A stretch of DNA of 64,000 nt, from contig JBBSET010000008.1 in assembly GCA_038239485.1 (NCBI GenBank), forward strand, positions 16,955 through 80,954. Direction: 5' to 3'. The position numbers were made by a program, and so were the translations under genes. The notes under the pieces were generated by a model. The model did no database searches and had not been told where the DNA came from. It worked only from the letters and a program-made list of their open reading frames with translations. This document shows, piece after piece, positions 1-8,294 of the stretch; the stretch's first letter is position 1; every line of letters starts with the position of its first letter. The stretch comes from DASQEH01 sp038239485 (lineage in GTDB: Bacteria; Actinomycetota; Actinomycetes; Propionibacteriales; Nocardioidaceae).

Positions 1-139
1 ACACCAGCTCGATGTCCAAGCCGGTCACGGGATCGGTGCCGGCGCCCTTCGCGGACGTGTTGCCGCCGGCATAGTTCGTGTTCTTCGGGTCCGCGCCGAG
101 CCGGTTCGACCGCTCGATCAGCTCAGAAACGGTACTCAT
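1..139 (-). CDS. Bifunctional rhamnulose-1-phosphate aldolase/lactaldehyde dehydrogenase, N-terminus only
   Basis: Only the first 46 codons are inside the window; the gene runs off the left edge. The N-terminus contains NYAGGNTSAKG, which is typical of the aldolase half of the actinobacterial/proteobacterial RhaD-type fusion that cleaves L-rhamnulose-1-phosphate and oxidises or reduces the lactaldehyde formed (family knowledge). The ATG at 139 overlaps the stop codon of rhaI in an ATGA arrangement, so it is translationally coupled as the last visible gene of the rhamnose operon. The C-terminal short-chain dehydrogenase half cannot be seen, so the fusion itself is inferred from the family. Confidence 0.8.
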   Translation of the reverse strand, partial: MSTVSELIERSNRLGADPKNTNYAGGNTSAKGAGTDPVTGLDIELV

Positions 140-1365
140 GCCCCCCATCCCGCCTGCTGGCCGCCGACCCGCTCGGCCACGATCTTCTCCGCATACCCCG
201 ACCCCGCATAGGCCCGCATCGGATCGGGGTCGAGGCCCTGCTCGGTCCGGAGCTCCGCCAGCAGCGGCCTCACGTCGGTGTTGTAGGCGTCCATCAACAC
301 GCCGTGGGCACCCAGCACATCACCGGCCGACTGCGCGGTCGACAACGCATCGGTGTCGACCAGCAGTGCCTTCGCGGTCGCCTCCTGGACATTCATCACC
401 GACCGGATCTGACCCGGGATCTTCGGCTCGATGTTGTGACACTGGTCCAGCATGAACGCGATCTGCGTCTCGGAATCGAGCCCGCCGGCCGTCACCACCT
501 CGAACAGGATCCGGAACAGCTGGAACGGGTCGGCTGCACCCACGATCAAGTCGTCGTCGGCATAGAACCGCGAGTTGAAGTCGAACGCCCCCAGCTTGTC
601 GGCGCGCATCAGGAACGCCACGATGAACTCGATGTTGGTCCCCGGCGCATGATGGCCTGTGTCCACGCATACCTTCGCGCGCTCGCCCAACGTCAGGCAG
701 TGGGCGTACGACGTCCCCCAGTCCGGCACGTCCATCGTGTAGAACGCCGGCTCGAACAGCTTGTACTCCAAGATCAGCCGCTGATCGCTGCCCAACCGGC
801 CGTACACCGCCGACAGCGCCTCGGCCAACCGGTCCTGACGGGCCCGGATGCTGTCCTGGCCGGGATAGTTCGTGCCGTCGGAGAACCAGAGCTTCAGGTC
901 CCGCGACCCGGTCTGGTCCATCACGTCCACGCACGCGAACAGGTGGTCCAGCGCCTTGCGCCGCACCTGCGGGTCGGGGTTCGTGACGCTGCCCAGCACG
1001 TAGTCGTCGTCCTGGAACACGTTGGCGTTGATGGTGCCCAGGCGGATGCCCTGGTCACGCGCGGCCTCGCCGAGGAGGGCGTAGTCGTCGACGACGTCCC
1101 ACGGGATGTGCAGCGCGATGCTCGGCGCCACCCCCGTATAGGCGTGGACCTGGGCGGCGTCGGCGATCTTCTCGAACGGGTCGCGCGGCACGCCCTTCTG
1201 AGCGAACACCTTGAACCGCGTGCCCGAGTTGCCGAACGCCCACGAGGGCAGCTCGATCTGCTGGCCGCGTAGTACGTCCTTGACTCCGTTGGCGTCGACC
1301 ACCGGCGAACCTTCTTTCGAGCTCATGTGTTGGTGTGGAGGTTGGGGCGGGTCAGCCGTTGTCAC
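136..1365 (-). CDS. rhaI: L-rhamnose isomerase
   Basis: TIM-barrel sugar isomerase of about 400 residues that converts L-rhamnose to L-rhamnulose in the cytoplasm with divalent metals (family knowledge). The segment from ELPSWAFGNSGTRFKVF onward and the LHIPWD and CVDTGHHAPGTNIEF blocks match the RhaI family found in actinobacteria and Pseudomonas, distinct from E. coli RhaA. The GTG start overlaps the upstream stop (GTGA), which favours 1365. An ATG at 1326 lacks a ribosome site, and a GTG at codon 22 is preceded by AGAAGG, so the first 20 residues are uncertain. It lies between the isomerase-like gene and the aldolase/dehydrogenase in one operon. Confidence 0.9.
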   Translation of the reverse strand: MTTADPPQPPHQHMSSKEGSPVVDANGVKDVLRGQQIELPSWAFGNSGTRFKVFAQKGVPRDPFEKIADAAQVHAYTGVAPSIALHIPWDVVDDYALLGEAARDQGIRLGTINANVFQDDDYVLGSVTNPDPQVRRKALDHLFACVDVMDQTGSRDLKLWFSDGTNYPGQDSIRARQDRLAEALSAVYGRLGSDQRLILEYKLFEPAFYTMDVPDWGTSYAHCLTLGERAKVCVDTGHHAPGTNIEFIVAFLMRADKLGAFDFNSRFYADDDLIVGAADPFQLFRILFEVVTAGGLDSETQIAFMLDQCHNIEPKIPGQIRSVMNVQEATAKALLVDTDALSTAQSAGDVLGAHGVLMDAYNTDVRPLLAELRTEQGLDPDPMRAYAGSGYAEKIVAERVGGQQAGWGA

Positions 1366-2816
1366 GGGGCGACCTCGACCAGGTCGGTGCCGAGCAGGTC
1401 TGCGGCGGCCCGCAGCTCCGGGAGCAGGTCACCGATACCCAGCGCCCAGTGATGCGAGATCCCGGTGGCACTCCACTGGTCGGTCCACTCGCCCGGGTCG
1501 CAACCGAAGTCGACTCGCGAGGTGGTGTTGCCGATCTGGAGCAGTGGGCCGGGGACGACGTTGCCCGTAGACGCCACGAAGCGATAGGACCCGTCGCGCT
1601 GCTGCGCGATCCCGAAGGTCGTCACCGGGCCATGCCGCACGTCGAACTCGACCGACACACCCCAGCCGCGTTTGCCGTGGTAGACGCCCAGCCCCCGCAG
1701 CAGCGGTCGGCCGTCGCTGATGGCCAGATGCGCGGGGCCGTCGTGGCCCATCTCGACGACGCCGTCGTCGAAGTTCAGCGCCTGTAGCTCGGTGAACGAG
1801 CCGCCGCCCCCGAGCCGGTCGACGACCAGCATCGCCAACGACGTCCGCAGCTCGTACTCGCCGACCGCTGGGACTCCGCGGGCGGTGAGGAGGGAGGCGC
1901 CGAGGATCATGCCCGCTCCGAGGCGCTCGTGCTGCTCGCCCTCGAGTCCGCGGTGGTAGTAGGCGAGGCTGTCGAGGCCGAAGTCCTCCACCAGCTGGTC
2001 GAGGCCGAGCGAGACCTTGGCGCCCCAGCGGAAGTCCTCGGTCCGGACGGTCCCGTCGAGCTGGAAGACCTCGCGGGCGAGCCCCATCCGCTGCTCGACC
2101 TCCTCGTCGGTGACGGCCGCGACACGCACCCGCAGGTCGTCGAACTCGAGCACCTCCATGTGACCGCCGAAGTTGGCTGTGACCAGGGTGAGGTCGGTCG
2201 ACACGTCGAGCATGCCGGGGTACAGGTGGCCCATTAGCCCGTGCCGCCCGTGCCGCAACACCCCGCGCACACCGGCGGCCTTGATCCAGCGGGCGATCCT
2301 GGCCCAGGCGCGCTCGTCGTCGAGGTATCCCGACACCGACCGGAACGGGATCCCGCACCGCAGGAACGCATTGGCCATCTCCGGCACCGGACAGGCACCG
2401 CAGTACGCCAGCCACTGGCCGGTGTCGAAGCTGGCGTGGTCCATCGACGTCGTGGGCTGCAGGTTGATCAGCAGCATCGGCGCGTCGCTGCGCTGGGCTA
2501 CGGGAATGAGCATCGAGGCGGTCATGTAGGTCGTCAGGAACCCGACGATGAGGTCACAGCCCGCCACGCGAAGCTGCTCCGCGGCGCGGGCGCCGTCCTC
2601 GGCGTCGGAGATGAAGCCGACGTCGACGACCTCGCAGTCCATCGCCTGGATCCGCTCGGCGACTCGCCGGCTCGACGCTTGGAGCTGGGGAAGCAGGTCG
2701 GGGAACTGGGGCCAGTAGGCGCCGAGACCACCGGCGACGAGTCCTACCTTGGTCGTACGGCCGGTGACACGGGTCAGGCCGGAACCTGATGTCGCCGTCA
2801 CAGCGGGGTCGGGCAT
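1362..2816 (-). CDS. L-fucose/L-arabinose isomerase-family protein
   Basis: A 484-residue cytoplasmic protein of the L-fucose/L-arabinose isomerase fold: an N-terminal Rossmann-like part (VGLVAGGLGAYWPQFPDL, residues about 24-41), a GCDLIVGFLTTYM segment, then INLQPTTSMDHASFDTG, which resembles the AraA/FucI substrate region. AGGAG lies 6 nt before the ATG. It sits between the mutarotase and rhaI and overlaps rhaI by 4 nt, so it is made together with a dedicated rhamnose isomerase. That leaves its own substrate unclear: a second deoxysugar or pentose delivered by the same transporter, or a non-isomerase role. Metal-ligand residues were not assigned. Confidence 0.7.
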   Translation of the reverse strand: MPDPAVTATSGSGLTRVTGRTTKVGLVAGGLGAYWPQFPDLLPQLQASSRRVAERIQAMDCEVVDVGFISDAEDGARAAEQLRVAGCDLIVGFLTTYMTASMLIPVAQRSDAPMLLINLQPTTSMDHASFDTGQWLAYCGACPVPEMANAFLRCGIPFRSVSGYLDDERAWARIARWIKAAGVRGVLRHGRHGLMGHLYPGMLDVSTDLTLVTANFGGHMEVLEFDDLRVRVAAVTDEEVEQRMGLAREVFQLDGTVRTEDFRWGAKVSLGLDQLVEDFGLDSLAYYHRGLEGEQHERLGAGMILGASLLTARGVPAVGEYELRTSLAMLVVDRLGGGGSFTELQALNFDDGVVEMGHDGPAHLAISDGRPLLRGLGVYHGKRGWGVSVEFDVRHGPVTTFGIAQQRDGSYRFVASTGNVVPGPLLQIGNTTSRVDFGCDPGEWTDQWSATGISHHWALGIGDLLPELRAAADLLGTDLVEVAP

Positions 2817-2824
2817 TGGCGCTC

Positions 2825-3190
2825 CTACGCGGTCTGCTCAGCGCCGGCCGAGTCGGCTGAGGCGAGCTGGTCGTCGAGGTTGAAGATCTCCTGCAGTGGG
2901 CGGACGGCCTTGTCCGGCCCGCCGTCGTCGAGGCCGACGAAGAACCGGCTCATCTCCGCCTGCCACCGGACATTGACGTCGGTGGCGGCCATCGCCTGCT
3001 GAGCAGCGTCGAGGTCATCGGCCTCGACGTATCCCACCAGCAGGCCGTCCGAACGGGCGAAGAGCGAGTAGTTGCGCCAGCCGCTGTCTCGTAGCGCAGC
3101 CAGCATCTCCGGCCAGACCGCAGCGTGCCGGTCCACGTACTCGTCGAGCCGCTCCGGCCGGACCTGCAGCAAGAAGCAGTACCGCGCCAT
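2825..3190 (-). CDS. rhaM: L-rhamnose mutarotase
   Basis: A 121-residue dimeric ferredoxin-like enzyme that interconverts alpha- and beta-L-rhamnopyranose before isomerisation (family knowledge). The RPERLDEYVDRHAAVWPEM start, the GWRNYSLFAR segment with the conserved N-Y-S, and VNVRWQAEMSRFF are characteristic of RhaM/RhaU. GAGGAA precedes the ATG by about 9 nt. It lies 8 nt upstream of the isomerase-like gene and 80 nt downstream of rhaS, consistent with one transcript. Confidence 0.92.
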   Translation of the reverse strand: MARYCFLLQVRPERLDEYVDRHAAVWPEMLAALRDSGWRNYSLFARSDGLLVGYVEADDLDAAQQAMAATDVNVRWQAEMSRFFVGLDDGGPDKAVRPLQEIFNLDDQLASADSAGAEQTA

Positions 3191-3270
3191 CAGGGGTGTT
3201 CCTCACATCACGTTGGGGGGAGTGGCTGCCGGCCGCCACCGAGGTGACGGCCGAGCAGCCGCTCAGTCGG

Positions 3271-4350
3271 TCAGAAGTTGAACTTGTCGATGTTCGACTT
3301 GTCGAACACCGTGGGAGGGCCGAGCACCACCGAAGGGCCGGTCTCGCCAGCGGGCGCGAGCACCTTGTACGTGCCGAGGTGGCCAGCCTTGAAGGAGGAG
3401 TTCGCCTGCAGGCTCGCGGATCCGGAGGCGAGGCTGGCGGCGGCGTAGCCCGCGAGGTAGCCGAGGTCGCTGGGGTTCCACAGCTCGAACGCCGTGACCG
3501 TCCCGTCCTTGACATACGTCTTCATCTGCGACGGCAGTCCGAGCCCGGTGAGGGTCAGGTGGCTCAGCAGGGACTTGTGGCTGTCGAGGTACTGGGCGGC
3601 GGTGGAGATGCCGACCGTTGTCGGCGAGATGATGCCGCGCAGGTTCGGGTAGGCCGACAGCAAGCCCTGGAGCACCGTCAGGGAGGTTTGCGGGTCGTCA
3701 TTGCCGTAGACGGTGGTGACCAGCTGCATCTTGGGGTACTTCTTCAACTGCTCCTTCATGTACCCGATCCAGGCGTTCTGGTTCGTCGCGCTGGCTGCCG
3801 CGGAGAGGATCGCGATCTGACCGCTGCTGTTGATCTCCTTGGCCAGCAGGTCGACCTCGGAGGTACCGATGGTCTTGGTGTCCGCCTGGTTGATGAACAG
3901 ATGGCTCGGGCTGGACCCGCAGCTGATGTCGGAGTCGAAGGCAACGATCTGGATGCCGGCCTGGGCAGCCTGGTTGAGCTGCGGGCAGAGCGCCTTCGGG
4001 TCGTTGGCGGCGATCACGATCGCGTCGGCCTTGGCCTGGATCGCGGCCTGGATCGACGGCAGCTGCGCAGCGGCGGTGTCTTGCGTACCGCTGCTGACGA
4101 CCACCTTGCCACCGAGCTCCGCCAAAGCGGCCTGGCCGCCCTTGTCGGCCAGGACCTCGTAGGGGTTCTGGGTGTCCTTGGGGATGAAGTAGACGGTGAG
4201 CCCTGACTTGATTCCCGTCCCCGTCGCCGAGGCAGTCGGGTTGGTTGCCGAGTTCTTGCTGGACGAGCTGCACGCTGCCAGCGACAGGCTTGCCACCACT
4301 ACGGTGGCGACGGCAAGCGTCGTGTGGCGCGTCAGACGGATTCTGCTCAT
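3271..4350 (-). CDS. rhaS: Rhamnose ABC transporter substrate-binding lipoprotein
   Basis: A 359-residue periplasmic-binding-protein-like lipoprotein of the CUT2 (ribose/rhamnose) class. Residues 1-26 form a signal peptide ending in the lipobox LAAC, so Cys27 should be lipid-anchored outside the membrane. The mature part has a type-1 binding fold with the typical VYFIPKDTQNPYEVLADKG opening, AIVIAANDPKAL and IVAFDSDI segments. It follows the two permease genes with a 53-nt gap and precedes the mutarotase. Assignment to rhamnose rests on the neighbours; related CUT2 proteins bind other sugars. Confidence 0.88.
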   Translation of the reverse strand: MSRIRLTRHTTLAVATVVVASLSLAACSSSSKNSATNPTASATGTGIKSGLTVYFIPKDTQNPYEVLADKGGQAALAELGGKVVVSSGTQDTAAAQLPSIQAAIQAKADAIVIAANDPKALCPQLNQAAQAGIQIVAFDSDISCGSSPSHLFINQADTKTIGTSEVDLLAKEINSSGQIAILSAAASATNQNAWIGYMKEQLKKYPKMQLVTTVYGNDDPQTSLTVLQGLLSAYPNLRGIISPTTVGISTAAQYLDSHKSLLSHLTLTGLGLPSQMKTYVKDGTVTAFELWNPSDLGYLAGYAAASLASGSASLQANSSFKAGHLGTYKVLAPAGETGPSVVLGPPTVFDKSNIDKFNF

Positions 4351-4403
4351 GCTAGTGAGGCCTTTCGTGAAACCGATGGTGTGGAGACGTGTCTGTGACG
4401 GAC

Positions 4404-5471
4404 CTACGCTGCCGAGCGAGACCGGCCGCGCCGGACTCTGGCTCGGAGTCTGCCGATGACCTCACCCCCGTTCGGGATGACGACGCTGAGCAGCAGGAGA
4501 ATGCCGGTGATGATGTTCTGCTTCTCTGGCTGCACCTGCATCTGCGTGAGCGCCATTTGAAGGCTCCCGATGATGGCGACCGACAGCACGACCCCAAGGA
4601 TGGTGCCGCGACCACCGAAGATCGAGACACCGCCGAACAGCGCGATCGCGACGACGTTGAGCTCCAGGCCCACTCCGGCGTTGTAGCTCACTGACGAATT
4701 CTGCAGCGTGAGCAGGATGCCGGCGAACGCGCTCAGCAGACCAGAGAGGACGAACAGGCCGAACTTGATCCGGGTCACCCTGATCCCGGCGAACTCCGCT
4801 GCCTCCGGCTGGAGCCCGATGGCGACCATCGACCGGCCTAGCGGAGTGGCGTGCAGGACGACGCCGAACACCATGGCGAGGATCAAGAAGATGAGGAGCG
4901 ACCACGACAGCTCCGTGCCGCCGACCGGCAGCACCCCGATGTTCGTCAGCGAGACGGGGAACAGCCGGTCGCCGATCCCTGGGACGGTCACGGACCCCAG
5001 CAGGATCTCCGCCAGCCCGCGAAACAGCGTGAGCGTGCCGATGGTCACGGCGATCGAGGGCAGTCCGAACCTGGCCACGAGCAGGCCGTTGAGCGCGCCG
5101 CCGGCGAGGCCGACCAGGAGCGCCACCCCGAAGGCCGGCCAGATCCCCCAGCCGTGGTGCCACAGGTCCCCGACCACGGCACCAGACAGGCCGAGCATCG
5201 ACGCCACGGAGAGGTCGATCTCGCCCGTCATGACGACGAAGGTCATCGGGAGGGCCATGATCGCGATGTAGCCGATGTTGATGCCCATGAAGAAGAGGGT
5301 CGAGGAGGTCAGGAAGACCGAGGACTCGGCGGCACCGAAGATGAGCACGCCAAACAGGACGACGAGCAGGCCGGTCTCCCAGCGCGCCACGCCGCTCCAG
5401 AGCCGGCGCGCGCCGGAGTCGGCTGCGGGCGCATCCACCTTCGGCGGCGTCGGGGTCATCACGTCAGACAT
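4404..5471 (-). CDS. rhaQ: Rhamnose ABC transporter permease
   Basis: A 355-residue integral membrane protein of the CUT2 permease family (RbsC-like) with about 9-10 hydrophobic segments. The FVVMTGEIDLSVASMLGLSG segment is the standard EIDLS signature of this family, and NVVAIALFGGVSIFGGRGT is the conserved late cytoplasmic/TM region. The N-terminus carries a short Pro/Ala cytoplasmic extension. AAGGAG lies 9 nt before the ATG. The gene overlaps the preceding permease gene by 8 nt, so the two membrane subunits are coupled. P versus Q naming follows gene order and is provisional. Confidence 0.85.
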   Translation of the reverse strand: MSDVMTPTPPKVDAPAADSGARRLWSGVARWETGLLVVLFGVLIFGAAESSVFLTSSTLFFMGINIGYIAIMALPMTFVVMTGEIDLSVASMLGLSGAVVGDLWHHGWGIWPAFGVALLVGLAGGALNGLLVARFGLPSIAVTIGTLTLFRGLAEILLGSVTVPGIGDRLFPVSLTNIGVLPVGGTELSWSLLIFLILAMVFGVVLHATPLGRSMVAIGLQPEAAEFAGIRVTRIKFGLFVLSGLLSAFAGILLTLQNSSVSYNAGVGLELNVVAIALFGGVSIFGGRGTILGVVLSVAIIGSLQMALTQMQVQPEKQNIITGILLLLSVVIPNGGEVIGRLRARVRRGRSRSAA

Positions 5472-6504
5472 TGCGGTGCGCTCCTTCAGCCGACGCCAGT
5501 TTCCGGGCGTTGCGCAACGTCAGCCATCGGTCGAAGGCGATGGCGGCCAGCAGGAGTCCGCCCGCGATCGCCCCGTTCCAGAAGGCAGAGATCCGCAGCG
5601 CGACCAGTGCCTGCTGGATGGTATGGAGCAGCACCGCTCCTAGAGCAGCACCGACGACCGTGCCGCTGCCGCCGAAGATCGCGACACCTCCGACGACCAC
5701 GGCAGCAATGACCTGGAGCTCGTAGCCTTGCCCAGCACTGTTGTCGACCTGCGCGTTGAGGGCCAGGAAGAGAGCCCCGGCGAGGCCGGCGAGCGTGCCG
5801 CTGATGACGAAGGCGGCGAAGACCCGCCGGGTGGCCGGGATACCGATGAGTGCGGCGGCGGCGGGGTTCGAGCCGATGGCGTAAAGGTCCCGGCTGGCGC
5901 GGTAGCTCCGCATCGCGTAGGCCGCGACGACGACGACCCCTGCGACGATGATGAACAGCCATGGGACGCCGAGAAGGTTCTGGTACCCGACCGCCGTGAA
6001 CGAATGTGGGATGGCGGTGGGGTTGACGATGTGCCCGTTGACGATGACCCCGTCGATGCCGCGGACGATGTAGAGCATCGCCAGCGTGACGACGAGGCTC
6101 GGCACCCGCATGACAGTGGTGATGAAGCCGTTGACCGCGCCGATGCCGGCGCCGACCGTCATCGCGATGAGGAAACCGGACCAGGCCGGGATGTGCTCGT
6201 GCTTGAACAGGTCACCCACGATGTAGGCCGACAGGCCGAGCACCGAGCCTACCGACAGGTCGACATTGCGGGTGACGATCACGAGCGTCTCGCCGACACC
6301 GAGCAGGGCGATCAGCGCGGCGCCGGAGAGGAGCTGCTGGATGCTGTTGGCGCTGAGGAAATGGTGGTTGTCGAGACTGGTCAGTCCGACGAGCACGACG
6401 ATGAGCAGCCCGATACCGGCCTCGCGGGCCCGCAGCAGGTCGACCAGTCGACTGGTTCGGGGCTTGTCGACGTCGGCGGCCGGCTCGACGGTCCGGGTGC
6501 TCAT
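5464..6504 (-). CDS. rhaP: Rhamnose ABC transporter permease
   Basis: A 346-residue CUT2-type permease, paralogous to the next gene, with the signature VIVTRNVDLSVGSVLGLSAY and the GGVAIFGGSGTVVGA region. About ten transmembrane segments are visible. Its ATG overlaps the stop of the ATPase gene (ATGA, 6501-6504). The ATPase, the two permeases and the lipoprotein together make a complete four-component importer. Confidence 0.85.
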   Translation of the reverse strand: MSTRTVEPAADVDKPRTSRLVDLLRAREAGIGLLIVVLVGLTSLDNHHFLSANSIQQLLSGAALIALLGVGETLVIVTRNVDLSVGSVLGLSAYIVGDLFKHEHIPAWSGFLIAMTVGAGIGAVNGFITTVMRVPSLVVTLAMLYIVRGIDGVIVNGHIVNPTAIPHSFTAVGYQNLLGVPWLFIIVAGVVVVAAYAMRSYRASRDLYAIGSNPAAAALIGIPATRRVFAAFVISGTLAGLAGALFLALNAQVDNSAGQGYELQVIAAVVVGGVAIFGGSGTVVGAALGAVLLHTIQQALVALRISAFWNGAIAGGLLLAAIAFDRWLTLRNARKLASAEGAHRNV

Positions 6505-8024
6505 GCTGCCGCCTCGTCGGTGCTGGCCATCGTCGCCGCCCGCATGATCAGGTCGTCGGTCGCCTGGGCTCGGCTGAACTCACCGGTGAGCCGTCCCTCC
6601 CGCAGGACGAGGACCCGGTCGGCCATCCCCAGCACCTCGGGAAGCTCCGAGGAGATCATCAGGACTGCCATGCCGTCGCTGACGAGGCCGTCGAGGATGC
6701 GGTGCACCTCGGCCTTCGTCCCGACGTCGATCCCCCGGGTCGGCTCGTCGATGATCAGCAGCTTGGGGGCTCGGGCCAGCCACTTGCCCAGAACGACCTT
6801 CTGCTGGTTGCCGCCGGACAGCGTGGAGACGGCGTTGCGAAGCCGGCCGAACTTGAGCTGGAGCCGGCCCGCCCACGTCATCGCCAGCTCCGCCTCGCTG
6901 GATCGCCGGATGATGCCGAACGAGCTCAGCGGGTACAGCGACGCGAGCGCCATGTTCTGGTCGATCCCCATGTCCATGACCAGCCCCTGCTGTCGACGGT
7001 CCTCTGGCACCAGCGCGACCCCGGCGGCCATCGCCGACTGCGGGTCACCGTTGGGGAGCTCCGATCCGTGAAACCGCACGGACCCGCCGTCGTGGCGGTC
7101 GATGCCGAAGACCGCACGGGCGACCTCGGACCGGCCGGCCCCGACGAGCCCGGCGAGGGCGACGATCTCGCCGCGGCGCACCGTGAACGAGACGTCCTTG
7201 AACTTGCCGAGACTGGTGAGCCCCTGCACCTCGAGGATGACCTCGCCGGGCTCCGTGACCGTCTTCGGGAAGAGCGACTCCAGGTCACGCCCCACCATCA
7301 GCCGGATGATCTGGTCGACGGTGATCTCCTCGATGGGAGCCGTGTGGACGAAGCTGCCGTCGCGCATCACGGTGACGCGCTGGCAGCAGGAGTACACCTC
7401 TTCCAGTCGGTGGGAGATGAACATCACGGCAGAGCCCTGGGCACGCAGAGTGCGGATGACGACGAAGAGCCGCTCGACCTCGGTGGACGTGAGGGCGGCC
7501 GTGGGCTCGTCCATGACCAGGACGCTGGCGTTGAGCGACAGCGCCTTGGCGATCTCGACGATCTGCTGGTCTGCCACCGACAGGGCTCGAGCGAGCCGAC
7601 GCGGGTCGAGGATGACCCCGAGCCGCCTGAAGATCGCCGCCGCCTCGCGTTCCATCGCGGCGCGGTCGATTCGGCGCCGCGCACCGAGTGGCTGGCGCCC
7701 GACGAAGATGTTCTCCGCCACTGTCAGGTCGGCGAACAGCGACGGCTCCTGGTAGATGATCGACACGCCGGCATCGCGTGCCGCCGCCGGGCCGGTGAAC
7801 ACGACGGGGGCGCCGTCGAGGAGCAGCTCCCCCGAGTCGGGGTAGTGCACACCCGCCAGGATCTTCACGAGGGTCGACTTGCCGGCGCCGTTCTCGCCGA
7901 GCAGCGCGTGCGCCTCTCCCGGATACAGGGTGATGCTGCCGTCGACCAGGGCAGCGACCGGACCGAAGCTCTTGGCGGCCTTCGAGAGCACCAGGCGAGG
8001 ACCTGTGTCGTCGTCAGTGGTCAT
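6501..8024 (-). CDS. rhaT: Rhamnose ABC transporter ATP-binding protein
   Basis: A 507-residue tandem ABC ATPase of the sugar-importing CUT2 class. The first domain has Walker A GENGAGKST and Walker B LVMDEPTAAL. The second domain has a degenerate P-loop (GLVGAGRSEVARAV) but an intact signature LSGGNQQKV and Walker B LLIIDEPTRGID, the normal asymmetry in this family. It is the first gene of the operon; AGGACGG precedes the ATG. The LacI-type operator lies 82 nt upstream. This RhaT is the ATPase of the Rhizobium naming scheme, not the E. coli rhamnose/H+ symporter of the same name. Confidence 0.88.
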   Translation of the reverse strand: MTTDDDTGPRLVLSKAAKSFGPVAALVDGSITLYPGEAHALLGENGAGKSTLVKILAGVHYPDSGELLLDGAPVVFTGPAAARDAGVSIIYQEPSLFADLTVAENIFVGRQPLGARRRIDRAAMEREAAAIFRRLGVILDPRRLARALSVADQQIVEIAKALSLNASVLVMDEPTAALTSTEVERLFVVIRTLRAQGSAVMFISHRLEEVYSCCQRVTVMRDGSFVHTAPIEEITVDQIIRLMVGRDLESLFPKTVTEPGEVILEVQGLTSLGKFKDVSFTVRRGEIVALAGLVGAGRSEVARAVFGIDRHDGGSVRFHGSELPNGDPQSAMAAGVALVPEDRRQQGLVMDMGIDQNMALASLYPLSSFGIIRRSSEAELAMTWAGRLQLKFGRLRNAVSTLSGGNQQKVVLGKWLARAPKLLIIDEPTRGIDVGTKAEVHRILDGLVSDGMAVLMISSELPEVLGMADRVLVLREGRLTGEFSRAQATDDLIMRAATMASTDEAAA

Positions 8025-8105
8025 CTCGTCCGTCCTGCCAGCTGGGTCGTGGCTCCGTGGTCCGTTCGCGTCGTGTGACCAGGCGCGGACTGCGGTAATT
8101 GCGTG

Positions 8106-8117
8106 TGAAACCTTTCA
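8106..8117. promoter_or_regulatory. LacI-family operator candidate
   Basis: TGAAACCTTTCA is an inverted repeat (TGAAA-CC-TTTCA) one base away from TGAAACGTTTCA, the usual kind of operator for LacI/PurR-class repressors in actinobacteria. It sits in the divergent promoter region between the rhamnose operon (start 8024) and the regulator (start 8295), where a local repressor would act on both. A second weaker pair of arms, GTCACA/TGTGAC at 8139-8144 and 8161-8166, lies next to it. Confidence 0.65.
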
Positions 8118-8294
8118 TTCCGGGAAACTGTAAGGTGCGTCACAGTCCGTGTCAAGGGGGTGTGACGATCTTGTTACCATCTGCAGCCTGCGCCCAGATG
8201 TCGTCGCAGAGTGTCAGATACAGCTGCCTGTGGAGTGGGCAGGAGTACCCTCCGATTGAGACGATCAAATCCGTGGCAACTGATGGGAATGCCT

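Noticed and set aside
304..1272. Long plus-strand open frame opposite rhaI
   Set aside because: Low-complexity Arg/Val/His-rich translation with no domain, fully antisense to a clear isomerase gene. It is a shadow of high-GC codon use.
4363..4372. TTTC-GT-GAAA upstream of rhaS as a second LacI operator
   Set aside because: The half-sites are in the opposite arrangement to TGAAA-N2-TTTCA, and the position overlaps the ribosome site region.
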